Positions 10,631 to 23,100 of a stretch of DNA of 44,588 nt are shown here, piece by piece; positions within the stretch are counted from its first letter, which is position 1; every line of letters starts with the position of its first letter. Source of the stretch: Plantago elongata (lineage: Eukaryota; Streptophyta; Magnoliopsida; Lamiales; Plantaginaceae). A program made the translations under genes and the position numbers. The DNA lies in the NCBI GenBank assembly GCA_036897095.1, contig JAYMSP010000656.1, forward strand, positions 1 to 44,588, in the 5' to 3' direction. Below the pieces are notes generated by a model that did not search any database, was not told where the DNA came from, and saw nothing but the letters and a program-made list of their open reading frames with translations.

Positions 10631-12264
10631 TTTTTATTATATCTTTAGTGTACGTTTGGACATATGGGCGTTTTGTTAATTTGAAGAGTTTTGGTTGAAG
10701 GGAGAGAGGCTGTGGGGACCGCATCATAAGATACATGGACAGGGTTTTGTCATTTGCTTGGGATGCATCTATACTAAACTTCTCATTAGTTTTCTTCATA
10801 TAAATTAATGTGGTAGGAGTGCTGAATAAATTACTAAAAAAATTATAGTGAATGAAATTGTAAATGGGTGTAAAAGTGAATAGGGTATGAATATTGAAAT
10901 TACCGAGACTTAAAAATAAGTCTCGAACATACTATATACACACACGTGATACTTAAAATTAATTTTTACTTTTATACGTATGGCACGATAACTATTATTG
11001 CCCCTCGCGTAGAAGTAAAAAAGAACATAGAGGTCACACATGTGGTCCTCTGTCTAGCAGCGGTGTAAACTTTTGTCCCTAAAACTGAATGAACCTTAAT
11101 GTAGAAATGGATTGTTTTTGGATATGACAAGTGCAAACAAACAAAACTTGCATGTTTCTTTTAGGGAAATTTGAAGTAGAATCAGATTAAGAATATGTTA
11201 TATGAGCATATATTTATATAGGGGATGCTATGAGAGTTTTTGGCCAAGGGGTTGAAGCTAAATTTATTTGCTTTGTTTGATTGTATGTTTTGTTCTCTAG
11301 GGTGGCCATTGGCAGGTTTTTTGGCCGCATTGTTGCATAGAGATTCTTGAATTCTTATTAAAATGTATCTTGTCATTTTCCAAGAAAAGGTGGTAAATTA
11401 AAATTGTTGGAATCTTGAAAGAAATGAAATGACTAGATTTGGAAAGTTATATTATTGTAGTTAAATCCCATTCTCTATAGACTGGTTTTAAAATCCTACT
11501 AGTAGTAAATATTGCAACTTTGGGACGTTATCTTTCTATATATAGTAAAAAGAGAATTAAAGAAGATTGTGGTTAGACAATTGGATGCTAAATCCAATCA
11601 GGATTAAGATAATGATTAATAATTAAGTTGTTCCGGTTAGTTGACATGATGGAGAATCTTGGGGGCTAATGATTGTTTATCCAACAACTAGGGTTGAGCA
11701 CAAATTGAGCTTTAATTTGCTTGTTATACACCAATAGTATGCAAGTCGCCAAATTAATCATTAAGAAAGATTATCACTAGCTAGTAAAGTAAATTAAACA
11801 ACTTTTGTAGCATACCACAAGTTTAAATAACTCCTAAGATGGAATATTCAACCGCATAATTACTATTGAAAGGATGTTATTTAGCACTTATATTCACATC
11901 AACTTGTTAACCAATATCTTTAGTTGATTTTTCATTTAGGAGATAAGTTTAGTTTCTATTAAGGCAAGTATATCTTATGCTATAATTTCTTTATCACTCC
12001 CATATACTGACATCCAACAATCTATACATCACTTTCAGTTGTATGAGTAATTTACATTATCACAATTAGTTGATAACGTCTATTACAAGTAGAATTCCCC
12101 CTATCTTACAAAATATCGAAGTTTTTCATTTTTCTTTTACCAAAATCAAAGAATCACTAAACCTCTGCTTAAACGACTATATCTAGGTCAATATGCTTGA
12201 CACAAACTCAAATTTTGTCCTTCTCCTTGGCTCCGACTTGCATCATCCACATAACTACTAAGGA
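10631..12264. other. Intergenic DNA, nothing recognised
   Basis: Two 64-codon minus-strand frames (10605-10799 and 11182-11376) have no recognisable domain and no supporting exon context. I see no RNA gene or transposon termini. Confidence 0.5.
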
Positions 12265-12425
12265 AGGTTGTGTTATGTTCAACTGAAAATCACTTCAGTT
12301 TAGTTCAGTTCAGTTCAGTTCAGTCCAATTCATTCTAGTTCAGTTCAGCTCGACTTATTTATATAATTTATACCTTACTCCAGTTCAGTCAAGTTCAATA
12401 AATATTAGTTGAAGAGAACACAATT
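12265..12425. repeat. GTTCAG-rich MITE-like element, copy C
   Basis: The left end is AGGTTGTGTTATGTTCAACT and the right end is TTAGTTGAAGAGAACACAA, forming clear inverted termini. The interior has repeated CAGTT units beginning at about 12295, an ATATAATTTATACCTTAC spacer and further CAGTTCAG. This is the best-preserved copy in the window. Confidence 0.75.
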
Positions 12426-12597
12426 TAGGTCCAGACTCCTAATCCTAGCGTTAATTATGGGTATGCACTATCTTAAATATTCTCAATTACAGGTTAATAT
12501 TCTACACTGATGTAACCAACCCGAATAGTTTTATCTTAATTCTAACAAGTTAGACTTTGTTCAAGCAAACTTATACATTGATAAGACTCAAGAGTAA

Positions 12598-12849
12598 GGG
12601 GCTGATTGACATGCAACTTAAATGTTCCGATTTAAATGTTTGAATAATGATCGGAATTGTAGTGGTACTGTTAAAATTGTGTTTGGTATAGAATTGTAAT
12701 TGGATAGGGTATTATAGGTTTGTTATATAGGTAGAGAAAAATGTTGATACTGTAGAATATTTCGATCTTCGGCATTTAAATGCCATAACAAACACAAAAT
12801 CCCCGAGTAGCATCTAAACGGGCATTTGGATGCTACTCCAATCAGCCCC
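12598..12849. mobile_element. Tourist-like (PIF/Harbinger) MITE
   Basis: The element begins GGGGCTGATTGACATG and ends CTCCAATCAGCCCC, giving terminal inverted repeats of about 13 bp with one or two mismatches. Three-base TAA duplications flank it at 12595-12597 and 12850-12852. At 252 bp with no coding capacity and a 3-bp TAA/TTA target, it fits Tourist-like MITEs. The sub-terminal ATTTAAATG / CATTTGGATG motifs are also inverted. Confidence 0.82.
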
Positions 12850-12884
12850 TAAATGTTAGTGATAAGTCCAAAACTAAAATAGTT

Positions 12885-12997
12885 AGGTTGTGTTATCTTC
12901 AACTGAGATTTACCGGATTAAACTGGAGTAAGATATAAATTATAAATAAGTCAAACAAAACTGAACTGAATTAGACTGATAAATAGAACACACACCT
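12885..12997. repeat. GTTCAG-rich MITE-like element, copy D (short)
   Basis: The left end AGGTTGTGTTATCTTCAACT is nearly identical to copy C. The right end, reversed, is AGGTGTGTGTTCTATTTATC. The interior keeps one TAAATTATAAATAAGTC spacer and a single short CTGAACTGAA block. It is an internally shortened member lying 35 bp from the Tourist-like MITE. Confidence 0.7.
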
Positions 12998-12999
12998 AT

Positions 13000-14669
13000 T
13001 ACTACTAATCTGGAAGAAAACGAAAGCAATTATGTACGTAGGTCCGTCCAAGACTTCTCCTGGTGTAGAAAATGAAATCTAAGAGCAGCCAAAAAAAGCG
13101 GTGGGAGGCAAAGAGAGATTTCTTGTAATTAGTGCAGCTAGCCTGGTGGTGAGGAAATATATAAATACTACTCCACTCACTACTGTACTTTGTAAGTTTT
13201 TGAGCTTATTCAAAGGCCAGATTCTCTCAACAAAAACCAAAAGAAGGCAAAAAATGATGAATGGGTCACTCACGCGGCAAATGGAAATAAATAGGGGCCT
13301 CATTACCCTACTCCTAGAGGGAATGGAACAATCAATAGTCCTTTCAACAAATCTAACATGTGCTTCACCTGCATGCGTTTTGTTACTGCCAGTTGGGGGC
13401 GGATTTAGGGGCCGGGTTGAGGTTCCCTTGATCTGAAATAATCTTACACACGCTTTAATCGTAAGTATAAAATGTTCAAATAAATTAGGCAGAATACGGG
13501 TATAGCAACATTGGATTGCAAAACAACCCAGCATTGGTAGTTTAAGTTTTGGAAGTATTGAGTGGCACAAAAGGAAGAATTAAGTTTACGCGAAATACGT
13601 CATGTGATGTAGTGGAGTATTCCCTTGAATTTCTTCAGTTAATTTGTTTTTGTCATTTAGTGAGATTGCACCACTAAAAGAGGTAATCATCATCATTCAT
13701 AACCAATTTCGAACTTTTGTGTTTGATTCGTTGCACACAGCAGCTACTTCAGTTTCGCCTAATCATCTAATCTAATCTAACCCATACCCTTCACTATAAG
13801 TGACGAACGATTTTGCATTTATTTTCTCCCTTGACTCCGTCGGTGGGTTAAGCTTGAGATCCTTCTTTAATTTCTTATAAATATTTTCATTTTCTCTTAA
13901 TACAAAGTTCGATTCATTAAAAAAAGTGATGAAATTGCCCTTCCAAAATGGATCTTATAGGCTACACCTTTTTACTTATTCAGATCCTATTCTAGTCAAA
14001 CTATTTAATTAATTAATTAATTGGTTTTGAAATATTTTTATTGCATTTACTTATGAAATCTTCAAGTATTTGAATATCATTTTCAACTCATAATTTCGAT
14101 AATTTTAAGATGTTAATGACGGTATATGCTCATCGCATTCAATTTAAACATCAACATCGATGACGACGGTGCAAGTAGCTTAGCTTAGCTAGAGTACGCC
14201 ATATCTATTAGCGTGTGAATTGCTCAATATAGATGGCTTAATTGGTTCATGAATGAATAATGACGATTACTAGCTAACCTTTTCTAAATACAGATTACTA
14301 CTACTCTATTAGCTAGGATTTTAGTTTTAACACGCATCTTAATTTACGATAACAAGCATTAAACGTCAACCCACACAAAGCGGTTCACAAACTCTGTCGT
14401 TCTTAATTAAAATAACTTTAGAACTAGTCCTTATTTAATCGATTGTACGGAATGCCATGTAATTACTGAGAATATATAGTATAGAATTTGTTCAAAAATG
14501 GAATCTAAACTTACAGAGATTCATACACTCACAGGCATACTTTAATTAGTGGGACGGTATGAAAATGTTTTCAACATGTAAATAATTAAGTGGTCCATAC
14601 GTAATAATAATGGACGATGTTCCAAGTATATAAAAATAATATACATTAAATAACCAATTTATGTAAGTA
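13000..14669. other. Intergenic DNA with a two-strand open region at 13079-13570
   Basis: Between 13079 and 13570 a 163-codon frame lies on the minus strand, overlapped by a 111-codon frame on the plus strand. I recognise neither protein. On the plus strand a TATATAAATA motif (about 13159-13168) precedes a short frame starting ATGATGAATGGG near 13254. This could be a small transcript or chance. The rest (13600-14669) is AT-rich with nothing recognised. Confidence 0.35.
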
Positions 14670-14679
14670 ATTTATCACC

Positions 14680-14772
14680 CGTACATTTTTTTTAAACGGT
14701 AAATATGACTCGAACCCCTAACTTATTAATTGAAGGTAAAACATATTACAAACAGAGGGTGCACCTCGTTGT
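14680..14772 (-). mobile_element. Miniature tRNA-like retroposon (SINE-like), copy 1
   Basis: On the minus strand the 93-bp unit starts ACAACGAGGTGCACC, contains a B-box-like GGGGTTCGAGTC and ends in an A-rich tail after CCGTTT. An exact 10-bp duplication, ATTTATCACC, flanks it at 14670-14679 and 14773-14782. The A-rich 3' end and target duplication indicate L1-type reverse transcription. The unit is collinear with 16288-16374, which preserves the A-box region better. It cannot be a functional tRNA gene. Confidence 0.82.
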
Positions 14773-14782
14773 ATTTATCACC

Positions 14783-16275
14783 ATGCTTATCAATCACTGT
14801 TGATTCTGCAATATGAGATGAAAGCTCATCGTTGAATAAGACTACTTAATTATATCGATATAATTACCAATTGTCCAAATTCACGTAGAAGAAATTAGTG
14901 TATCTTTTTGCTCTTAATTGGTTCAAGCATACTACTAAAATATAATATTGCAAATATATAATTCTAAATCATAAGTCCGTCGTCAAACTATATTAAAAGG
15001 TGTTTTCATGAACCAATTAAGTACTTAATTGTTCGTTGAATATGGTTGGACGAAAATGAAAAACGTTCAAACTCTAATCGAATAAAATTCAGTATAAGAA
15101 TGTAACCTGCAAAAAAGAAAAGAAAAAAGTCCAAAGGAAGAAAATATGCATGTAAGAAAGTGAATAATTGATTCCCCCCTCCCCCATTTTAGTAGTCTAT
15201 CCATAATTCTATATAATTTATGAGAAATAAGTCCACTTATGATCATTTGAGGTGGGATATGATCACATGAAACTATACTTTATCTTGAATCCAACTTTGT
15301 TCTTATACATGGGCCTGACAGTTGAGAACCAAACAAAAGGAGCTTGCTTCAGGCCAAGATAACTTGCAAGTTGAGATAAAAAGTCTGAAAACTGAAAATC
15401 ATCATGGGGATAATAATAATAATTATAGCAAGTAGATTAAAGATGGGACGAAATCAAAATTCAAAACATGTCAATGAAAATTCAAGTGTGTATGGACAGC
15501 TGACCCAGTGGATAGCTAATCCTGCTGGTGCTGCTGACAATTTTTATGGTACCTCTGACTTTCCAACTTCGCATACCCCATGCTTGTAGAATACTATTGG
15601 TTTATACATATAGACACAATGGTTGCGGCGCGGATACCCCACCATTTTACTAATTTAGCGGAATAAATTATTCGAAGTTATAGTTTCTTCGGCCATAACT
15701 TTACTTTCTCTGATATGTTCTATATATATTCAATTTATTTTAAGATATATTTCATTTAGATATGTCTAGACTAATAGAAAGTTAAATTCGTAACTGAGAA
15801 AGTATAAAAATAGATAAATTCATCGAACGTGCATTCCACCATGGAAGAACGTTCAATCTTCACATCATTATGATCATTTCGAACCAACCAAAAGGAAAAC
15901 TGGTAGTAATGTAGATCCAAATTGTTTTAAATAGATACTGTATAGTGGTTTAAAGCTAGGCTTTATGATAATACTGCCCAACATATATATAGAGCATAAG
16001 GCCATAAAGTTTTAGACCACCCTCCGAGAAAACTAGCTTTAAAGTTTTGGTATCCTGTTCCATCAGCAAATGTTATCCATCTGACTCTGAAGTGTTGCCA
16101 TTCTCACGGGTTTATCATGTAAACTAGAGGTGGAATCATAGGTCTATGGAATGGCATTGCACTTTATCAGCACGGTTTGATTTTAAAAGTTTCTCTGGCA
16201 CGATTCAAATGATCAAATCTAAATTTCAACCAACTTATGAACAATAAAGATTTGGCACCTAGAGACTTACTATAA
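14783..16275. other. Intergenic DNA with a possible gene relic at 15316-15592
   Basis: Mostly unrecognised AT-rich DNA. At about 15323-15420 (+) one frame reads RTKQKELASGQDNLQVEIKS, which looks like an amphipathic coiled coil. At 15464-15589 another frame reads NSSVYGQLTQWIANPAGAAD and ends in a stop. The two parts are in different frames. They may be remnants of one protein, perhaps a leucine-zipper transcription factor, but I cannot name it. Confidence 0.3.
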
Positions 16276-16287
16276 CCAATTTGATTA
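16276..16287. repeat. Target-site duplication, left copy
   Basis: CCAATTTGATTA here is repeated exactly at 16375-16386, bracketing the tRNA-like retroposon at 16288-16374. Confidence 0.9.
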
Positions 16288-16374
16288 AAGTTTTTTTCTT
16301 TTTAAAACGGCACTCGAACCCCATTCAATAGGTTGGAGGTGAAGCATCTTACAACTGAGCTACACTTCGTTGTC
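16288..16374 (-). mobile_element. Miniature tRNA-like retroposon (SINE-like), copy 2
   Basis: On the minus strand this 87-bp unit contains TAGCTCAGTTGTAAG, matching a tRNA A box, and GGGGTTCGAGTGCC, matching a B box, about 35 bp apart. It ends in an A-rich tail (AAAAAGAAAAAAA). An exact 12-bp duplication flanks it. The body resembles a tRNA, but the acceptor ends do not pair, so it is a retroposed tRNA-derived sequence rather than a working tRNA gene. The shared layout with 14680-14772 suggests one mobile family. Confidence 0.85.
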
Positions 16375-17105
16375 CCAATTTGATTACAGTTGAAGCAGTG
16401 ATTCGGTAGCTAAAAGCTCCTAGGAAATTTTACTGACAGTGTCCTCATTCTCTTCACCAATTGATCCCCAAGAAAATGATCCGCTGCTGAAAGGTTGTGC
16501 ATGACCAATGTTCAAGAGACGGTGAAGAAATTCGATCCAGTGATATACACAGATCAGGAGGCATTGTGTATTCAATGTACACCCGAGCTATCATAATACA
16601 AATGCAGGAACTTACAGGAACAGCATACAAGAAAATTATAATCACTGACGGGTTCTTCATTCCCAAAAATGTGAGAGAAGATTTTTGTACAAAATTTTGA
16701 TTCAGTTGATTACAGGGGTTATACATAAAACTCTACAGTTAAAGGTACAAAAGATGTGGGGAGAAGGAAAAATAGTCCGAAATACAGAAACAAACTGAAA
16801 CTAATTTACATTTAAGGGAAAGAATACAAAAATAAAAGCACATCATGAGTAGCATTACCTTGATCAATTGTGATGCTCTCGGTGGTTAGTGTCTCTAACT
16901 GTTAGATCACCCCCTAGTGAGTTGTTGGCATTTTCGAGGCTTGTATCACTTTATCTTTTTCTACTTTGGTCAAAATGTATACGAGATACCGGTGGACATG
17001 CTTCGAAAGAAAGAGAATAACCGGTTAACCAATCATCTTCCTTTGGACATCAATTGGTAAAGCCTTCTCCAAGCAATCATGAGATCTTTATGATACGTCA
17101 CAACT
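16375..17105 (-). other. Probable 3' flank/3'UTR of the KEA gene
   Basis: Downstream of the antiporter stop codon. Overlapping short frames at 16454-16726 on both strands show no recognisable domain. I could not identify a clear polyadenylation signal. Confidence 0.4.
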
Positions 17106-20100
17106 TCATGTTTCATGTATCAAGAGATCCTTGGATATCAAAGCGATTCTTTGCTTTGCACTGTCAGTCCGCAGATTGTCTCCTTTGAATACCACCAGCT
17201 GCAGTTAAAAATTTCCTAGAATATGAAACATTTCTTTGGGAGCCAAAAGAAAGGGGAAAAAAACGGAAAAAGTGGATGATACAAAAGAAAACAAAGTGTT
17301 CGATTCTTTCCAATATTCTGCAAGGAAACTCTTCATACCTCGGTTTGACTGTCAGGTGAAAACCACCGTAACAACACTCCAAGGTGCACTACTGCTGGTA
17401 TTAACTTGAAAAGTAATGGAGTAGTTACCTGCATAGATCTCAAAGGTCAACAATATGAAGATTCATATGCAAATTGCATCTGGCAGCACATCAGATGATC
17501 AGAGGTTGGACTGGTTTATCCAAATCCGAAAGAGCCAGAGAAATTTTAAACCAAGCACAATTTTAGTTACAAAATTTGTTTACCAAGGCACACTGTAAGT
17601 CTGCCCTATAAGCTTCAAGTCAAATTGACTAATTGAAAAGAAGTACACTAAAGGTGTCCTCAGGGCAGAGTTCATTATATATTCACAGGTGGCTCTTCAT
17701 GAATTAAGGCCACTTGAATAGGCAATTCTTTACCAGCTTACAGACAAACTACATATACATCCAAATGGTTATGAGAAGAGCAACTCTTGTGAAAAACCAA
17801 TTTACCTAAAAATTAGGAAATACCACACCACTAGCTAATGTACATGAGGAATGTGCCGAACACTTGTGTAGGTGGTGTGAAAAGCAAGTATAGAGAAGTG
17901 AAGCATAACAAGAAGATATATTACCAGACTGAGGGCAGTAGTTCCAAGAAGCAGCAGATAAACCTTCCCCTGAGGAAATTCAATTTTCATGAACACCAAA
18001 AGGATCCAGAATATTAATGTGTGATTAACATAAAATTGCTCAGGTAAACTTATGACTCGTTTTGTGACACATGAAAGGAAAATTGCTCTGGCATTATCAT
18101 CAGCCTAGTAAAATACATCACAATAACAACCCCACTGGGGTTTTTATTTCTGTCCTGTCATTCGAGAAACTCAGTTAACAGGGTTTTTTTTTTTTTCAAA
18201 AAGCAGAGCATGTACCTCCACAAGATGAAGATTCGAGGCCCGGCTGAGAAGTACAAATGCAAATTCCCCAATTTGCGCTAAAGACATTCCTACCTACAAG
18301 GCCCAAGGATGGGGTTCTTTTATGAGAGAGTACATGCAAACATAAATCCTAAAGCCTGTGATAAAAGAAATTTATCTCACAAGGACAGAAGTTTTGTTGT
18401 TGTATCCAAAGCCCTTGACAACTGCAGATATTACAATGGTCTTGACAATGACCACCAATATAACTGATGCGAGCAAAATATCCACATGATTCCATAGAAA
18501 ATGAATATGGATTAGCATCCCAATGCTAGCTAAAAAAAGTGCTGCAAACATGTTCCTAATTGGTTCAACCTGCACCAGCGACAAGCCAGAAATAAAATAT
18601 AAGATCAATAGACTATAAAAGGCAGAAAGATCAGGGCATGCTGAGCAAGATCAAACTTACATGTATCCAAACTTTCTCTAGCAACAAACTCAAGTATTAA
18701 CATAATCTTGATAAATTTAGCATTTAAGTAATCTTACTTGTTCAAGGGTATGCTGAGCGAGATCAGTTGTCGAAATCATGACTCCAGCTGCAAATGATCC
18801 CAACTCTAAACTAAGACCAAGTTTGTCACTACTCTGAAACCAGCCAGGATATTAGATAGTTAGTTACATGAACTGAGGTTGCAGAAAGATGAGCAGTCAT
18901 GGAGAAATAATTTACGAACCCAAGCAACAAGTAGGCAAAACGCAACAGATGCCAATTGGTAGAGTTCATTGGTCTGCAGAAGTAGATATTATCATTAGTC
19001 CAGAAAGTTAATTACTGTTCCTTCTCAACAAAACCTGATCAAATTTCGTAAATTAGTATTTCCAATTCCACGCAGATCAACATAAAAGATAGCACAGCAG
19101 AATCAAATAGGCAGCTCACCTGCGATGACAAACTTATCATGAGTTTTAAGAACCAAGGCACACAGGTCCTTGACAGCACAGACAAAACTACCAAGAAGGT
19201 GACCAACACCACCAACCTGGCCGAGAAATTAGTTAGTATGACGTTTAGCAAGTTTTAAGTGATAATGAGGAGACTTAGAATTGAGTGCAGCCTCTCCTCA
19301 GATACAGAAGAACTAAATGTATAAATTAAATGAACTTACGACTTAGTCATGGATATAACGCCCTGCATTACACCAGAAGTTCCACCCAGTACTGGAAGTA
19401 AAGCAAACAGTAAACCCACGGCACAATCCTGAAAGTAAGGTCAACCAACTTTTACAACTTCACGGTATGACACAAATCATTATAAATGACCAAAGGACAT
19501 ATCTATACTCAATGAGAAGGTCCTTTGTCACACACTCACACACAGAGGAGCAATGAATTAATAAGAGAGGGCAATACGTAACATAATGAAAATATGAAGT
19601 GGGGGTCATTTATACTGAAATTACATAAATAAAATTGCGTTTGCAAGAATCAATTAACAGAATGTTCATGGCATGCAGGAAAATCGGCAGTAAAGATACC
19701 TGTAAAATAAGAGTGCCAATGGTAACTTGACCGTGGAGAGCATTAGTACTGTTTTTCTCCATCAAAAACTTATATACCTATAAGCACAGTGGTAACGTAA
19801 CAGTTACATAAGAGTTTAAAGAGTTCAAAGTAGCAAGAATCTAGTTAAGCCATTGTTTTCCAAGCCTACCACTGCCGTAGATGACATTGATAGAAAAGCA
19901 CCAACAAATACCCCCTCAGAAGATCTACCACCACATAGCTGCAAATAATTACATGAAATTGCAAACATAGTATACATTAGACTGATGAAAGGGGTTTGAT
20001 CCAAATTAATAGATAAATAACCACAACTACAAATCAGAAAGCAATTTTGCAGTTTTTTAACTTTCTGAGCCCTCTTTCATTCTGTATGCAGTCAGCAAAT

Positions 20101-23100
20101 AGGGAGGATGAAATGCCAAAACGTCTTCTATTTATGCTATAGTTATGAGGGAAAAAAAGGGTAAACTTTAGCATCTGATTAGAGTTACAGGACACTTGTC
20201 TAAGCCACCCCTATTTTTTAGGTCACCTCTCACTGTGACATCTGACAACCTTCAGTAGAAAAATAGAAGTATAAATCACATAGCTAGTCACCTTAAGTGG
20301 CATTAAGACCTGACATTCTGATTTGACAAGATAATCACATGGTTCTTGAAATGTAACTTAAAAATTTAGCATATACAGGATATCAATACTTTTACGCTCG
20401 TTTTCATGGCCACAATCTATAGTTTATCAATTATGTGAATGAATGGACCCTTTCCACTTTCTGGTTACAACTAAATGTATAGCATATTATAGTAACATGT
20501 ACCGAGGCTATAATGCCACACAGGCACATAAATAGGAGAATTTGGAGTAACCCTCCAAGAACGGCAACAGCGCGAACAACTCGAAGCTGAAATATCAGAT
20601 TGGATTAATTAGATTGCAGAAAGAACCTGAATTCAATATAAAGGGACAGTAGGCAGAAGCAGTTACCTTTGTAGCGGAGAACTCCAGGCCCAATGCAAAA
20701 AGGAGGAAGATTACACCAAATTGGGCAACTGTTTCTACCTGAAAGCAAATGTTACATCAGCACCAAGTAACAGGAAACCAATTTCGAAAATGCAGGCTAA
20801 TGTTCAAAGTTATAGGGACATAAAAAATTAAGACGGCATCTTTGGAGTTCTCAATTGGAATGTCAATATATTCAGAATGATCTTCCATTATCAAGGAAAT
20901 GAAAACTTGGCATGTTTCTTTAGTGAGGGTATATGCCAAGTTCTCAATGCATATAAGGTATTCATCCTCTGGAAATAACCTAATTGTGAACTCCAAATCA
21001 AGCCATACTGCTGCTCACAGCCATCAAAAAACACTTAAATGTACGCGAAAACACACCAGAACTCAGATGCTCCAAATATTTTAATACTGACTTCTACAAA
21101 TAAGTTTCTAGTATTACTTACTTGCACCATTTCACTAATAAAATTAAAGCCTCCTGGTCCAACAACTGACCCTGCTAGCAAGTATCCAGTCAGAACCTGA
21201 GAAATGTATCTGCGAGTCAGAAAAAAATAGCTCGACAAATGAGCACCAATATCAAAACAAATGTAGATGATCAGAAATCAGACCGGCTGCCCAGCACAGG
21301 CAAAAGCTATCCCGCCACAAGTTGCAGAGACAATCACGACAACCAGATCTGATATGAGCCTATAAAAATGTAATGTTAGGCAACCTAGAATGTAGAAACA
21401 TAAGATTGATAACATCCTGAACAGTTAAATGTACCTCAAGTCCAACTGCAGCACCGGATACTTGGATTTGAAATTTGATATGATAAATACATTGTCCTGA
21501 ATACAACTGCAGATGTTACACGCTGCAACAGCAGAAACAAATTATGTTTTTCCAACTGCATGATGTGTACTCTATATCACCTTTCTATCAATGAGAGTTG
21601 GAGTCTCTTCAGCTCCATTGTCATTGTCCAGGTTGAAAACATGATGAATTTTGAACTGTCTACAGTTACATGGACAACAAGAAAAAGCAAATTAGTATAA
21701 ATGAGATTTGAATCCATTTCAAGAACAAAACTTTTTCCTTGAAAAGTAGTACTTACTTTTCCTCCTTTGTCTCATTTTTCTTGGGCTTGACTCTAGCTAC
21801 TGTTTCCAATACGGCCTGATCATGAGAAATGTAAGCCAGATAAATTTTATATATATCTGAACCTACTGTTCCTACTCCATCTAACAGATGGGACAGACAA
21901 GTCAAGCTTTCTTGTTGAATAAAACTAGATATATCCAGTAATATCAGATCCTAGATTGCTAAATGCTGTTAACAATATTGCCAATTTTCACCAGAAGTTA
22001 GAAACAGTTGGAGGAGACGGGAAACCAGAGCTCAAACAATGTAAGATATGAATAGGGAAAGATGAGATACAATGTCAGAAAATTTCCAGGGACCGTCTAT
22101 GGGGGGAGGCTATTGTATTGGGATCCCCTAAAGCAATAGAAAACACAAGCCAGAATACCAAATATCCTTCCGGGGCATCTACATAATTACTGTGTCTGGA
22201 GAATCGGTATTAACAATAAGTCTTCTCATTCCCCTATTGTCCTAGTTAATATGACCCTTGCGCAATGTCAAGTATCAACTTCCCAAGATTCTAATATCCA
22301 ATCTCACTATAAAATATAAAGCCACAGAGACAAATCTTACGAGTTCACAAACTTCGAAGCATCAAGTTTCTTACAATCCCAACGCTTATACATGTCCTCA
22401 CCAGCAGTCACAGCCCCAAAGGTGATTTAGAGAATTAGAGTTTGGTTTCAGTCCACACGTATTTGTTAACGGATTCACATCGTTATTCAAAAAACGAACA
22501 AGGAAAGAGTTATAGCAGTCAATTTGCAGAAGGGAATAATTTAAGATCACAAAAGGAAGAACGTTCAGTTCCACAAACCTGTTGTTCAGCCACACTGTTG
22601 TTGAAGCCTCCAGACTCATTTTCTGTCAAAATCCAATTTAAGACGAATCATTTAGAACATCCCCTATAAGAAGAATCCAGCATACAACTAAAGTAGACAA
22701 GGTAATGAATCCCTTAATAAATATCACAGAAAGCACAAATGAGTCTCCGAGTACTAGTAGACCTAGTTTGGAAACTTATCATGCTAGATATCTACAGTGG
22801 TTAAAGTCACACTATAGAGTAAACTATTTTCATTATCACTTCCCAAGCTAACAATAAGAACCTTGCTTCCTGACAGAATAAAGGAACAAGAATTTCAAAA
22901 TGTACTACTATCACCCCTACCAACATCTCATGATCTTATTATTTAGCTCAATAAATTAGCTAGATGGAGGATATCTCAGGGGATTCAGGGGTAGCTATCG
23001 AATAGATGAGTCTTGAAGTACTATTAGGCGTAGTTCCAAGCCTTAATCAGGCATTAACTTATTTCCATATCCCAAGCTAACAAAAAGATCCTTCTTCCAG

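Noticed and set aside
16288-16374. Functional tRNA gene
   Set aside because: It has A and B boxes, but acceptor pairing is missing, the 3' end is A-rich and a target-site duplication flanks it.
20757-20996. 79-codon minus-strand frame between antiporter exons
   Set aside because: It lies wholly inside an intron bounded by good splice sites, and the antiporter is continuous without it.
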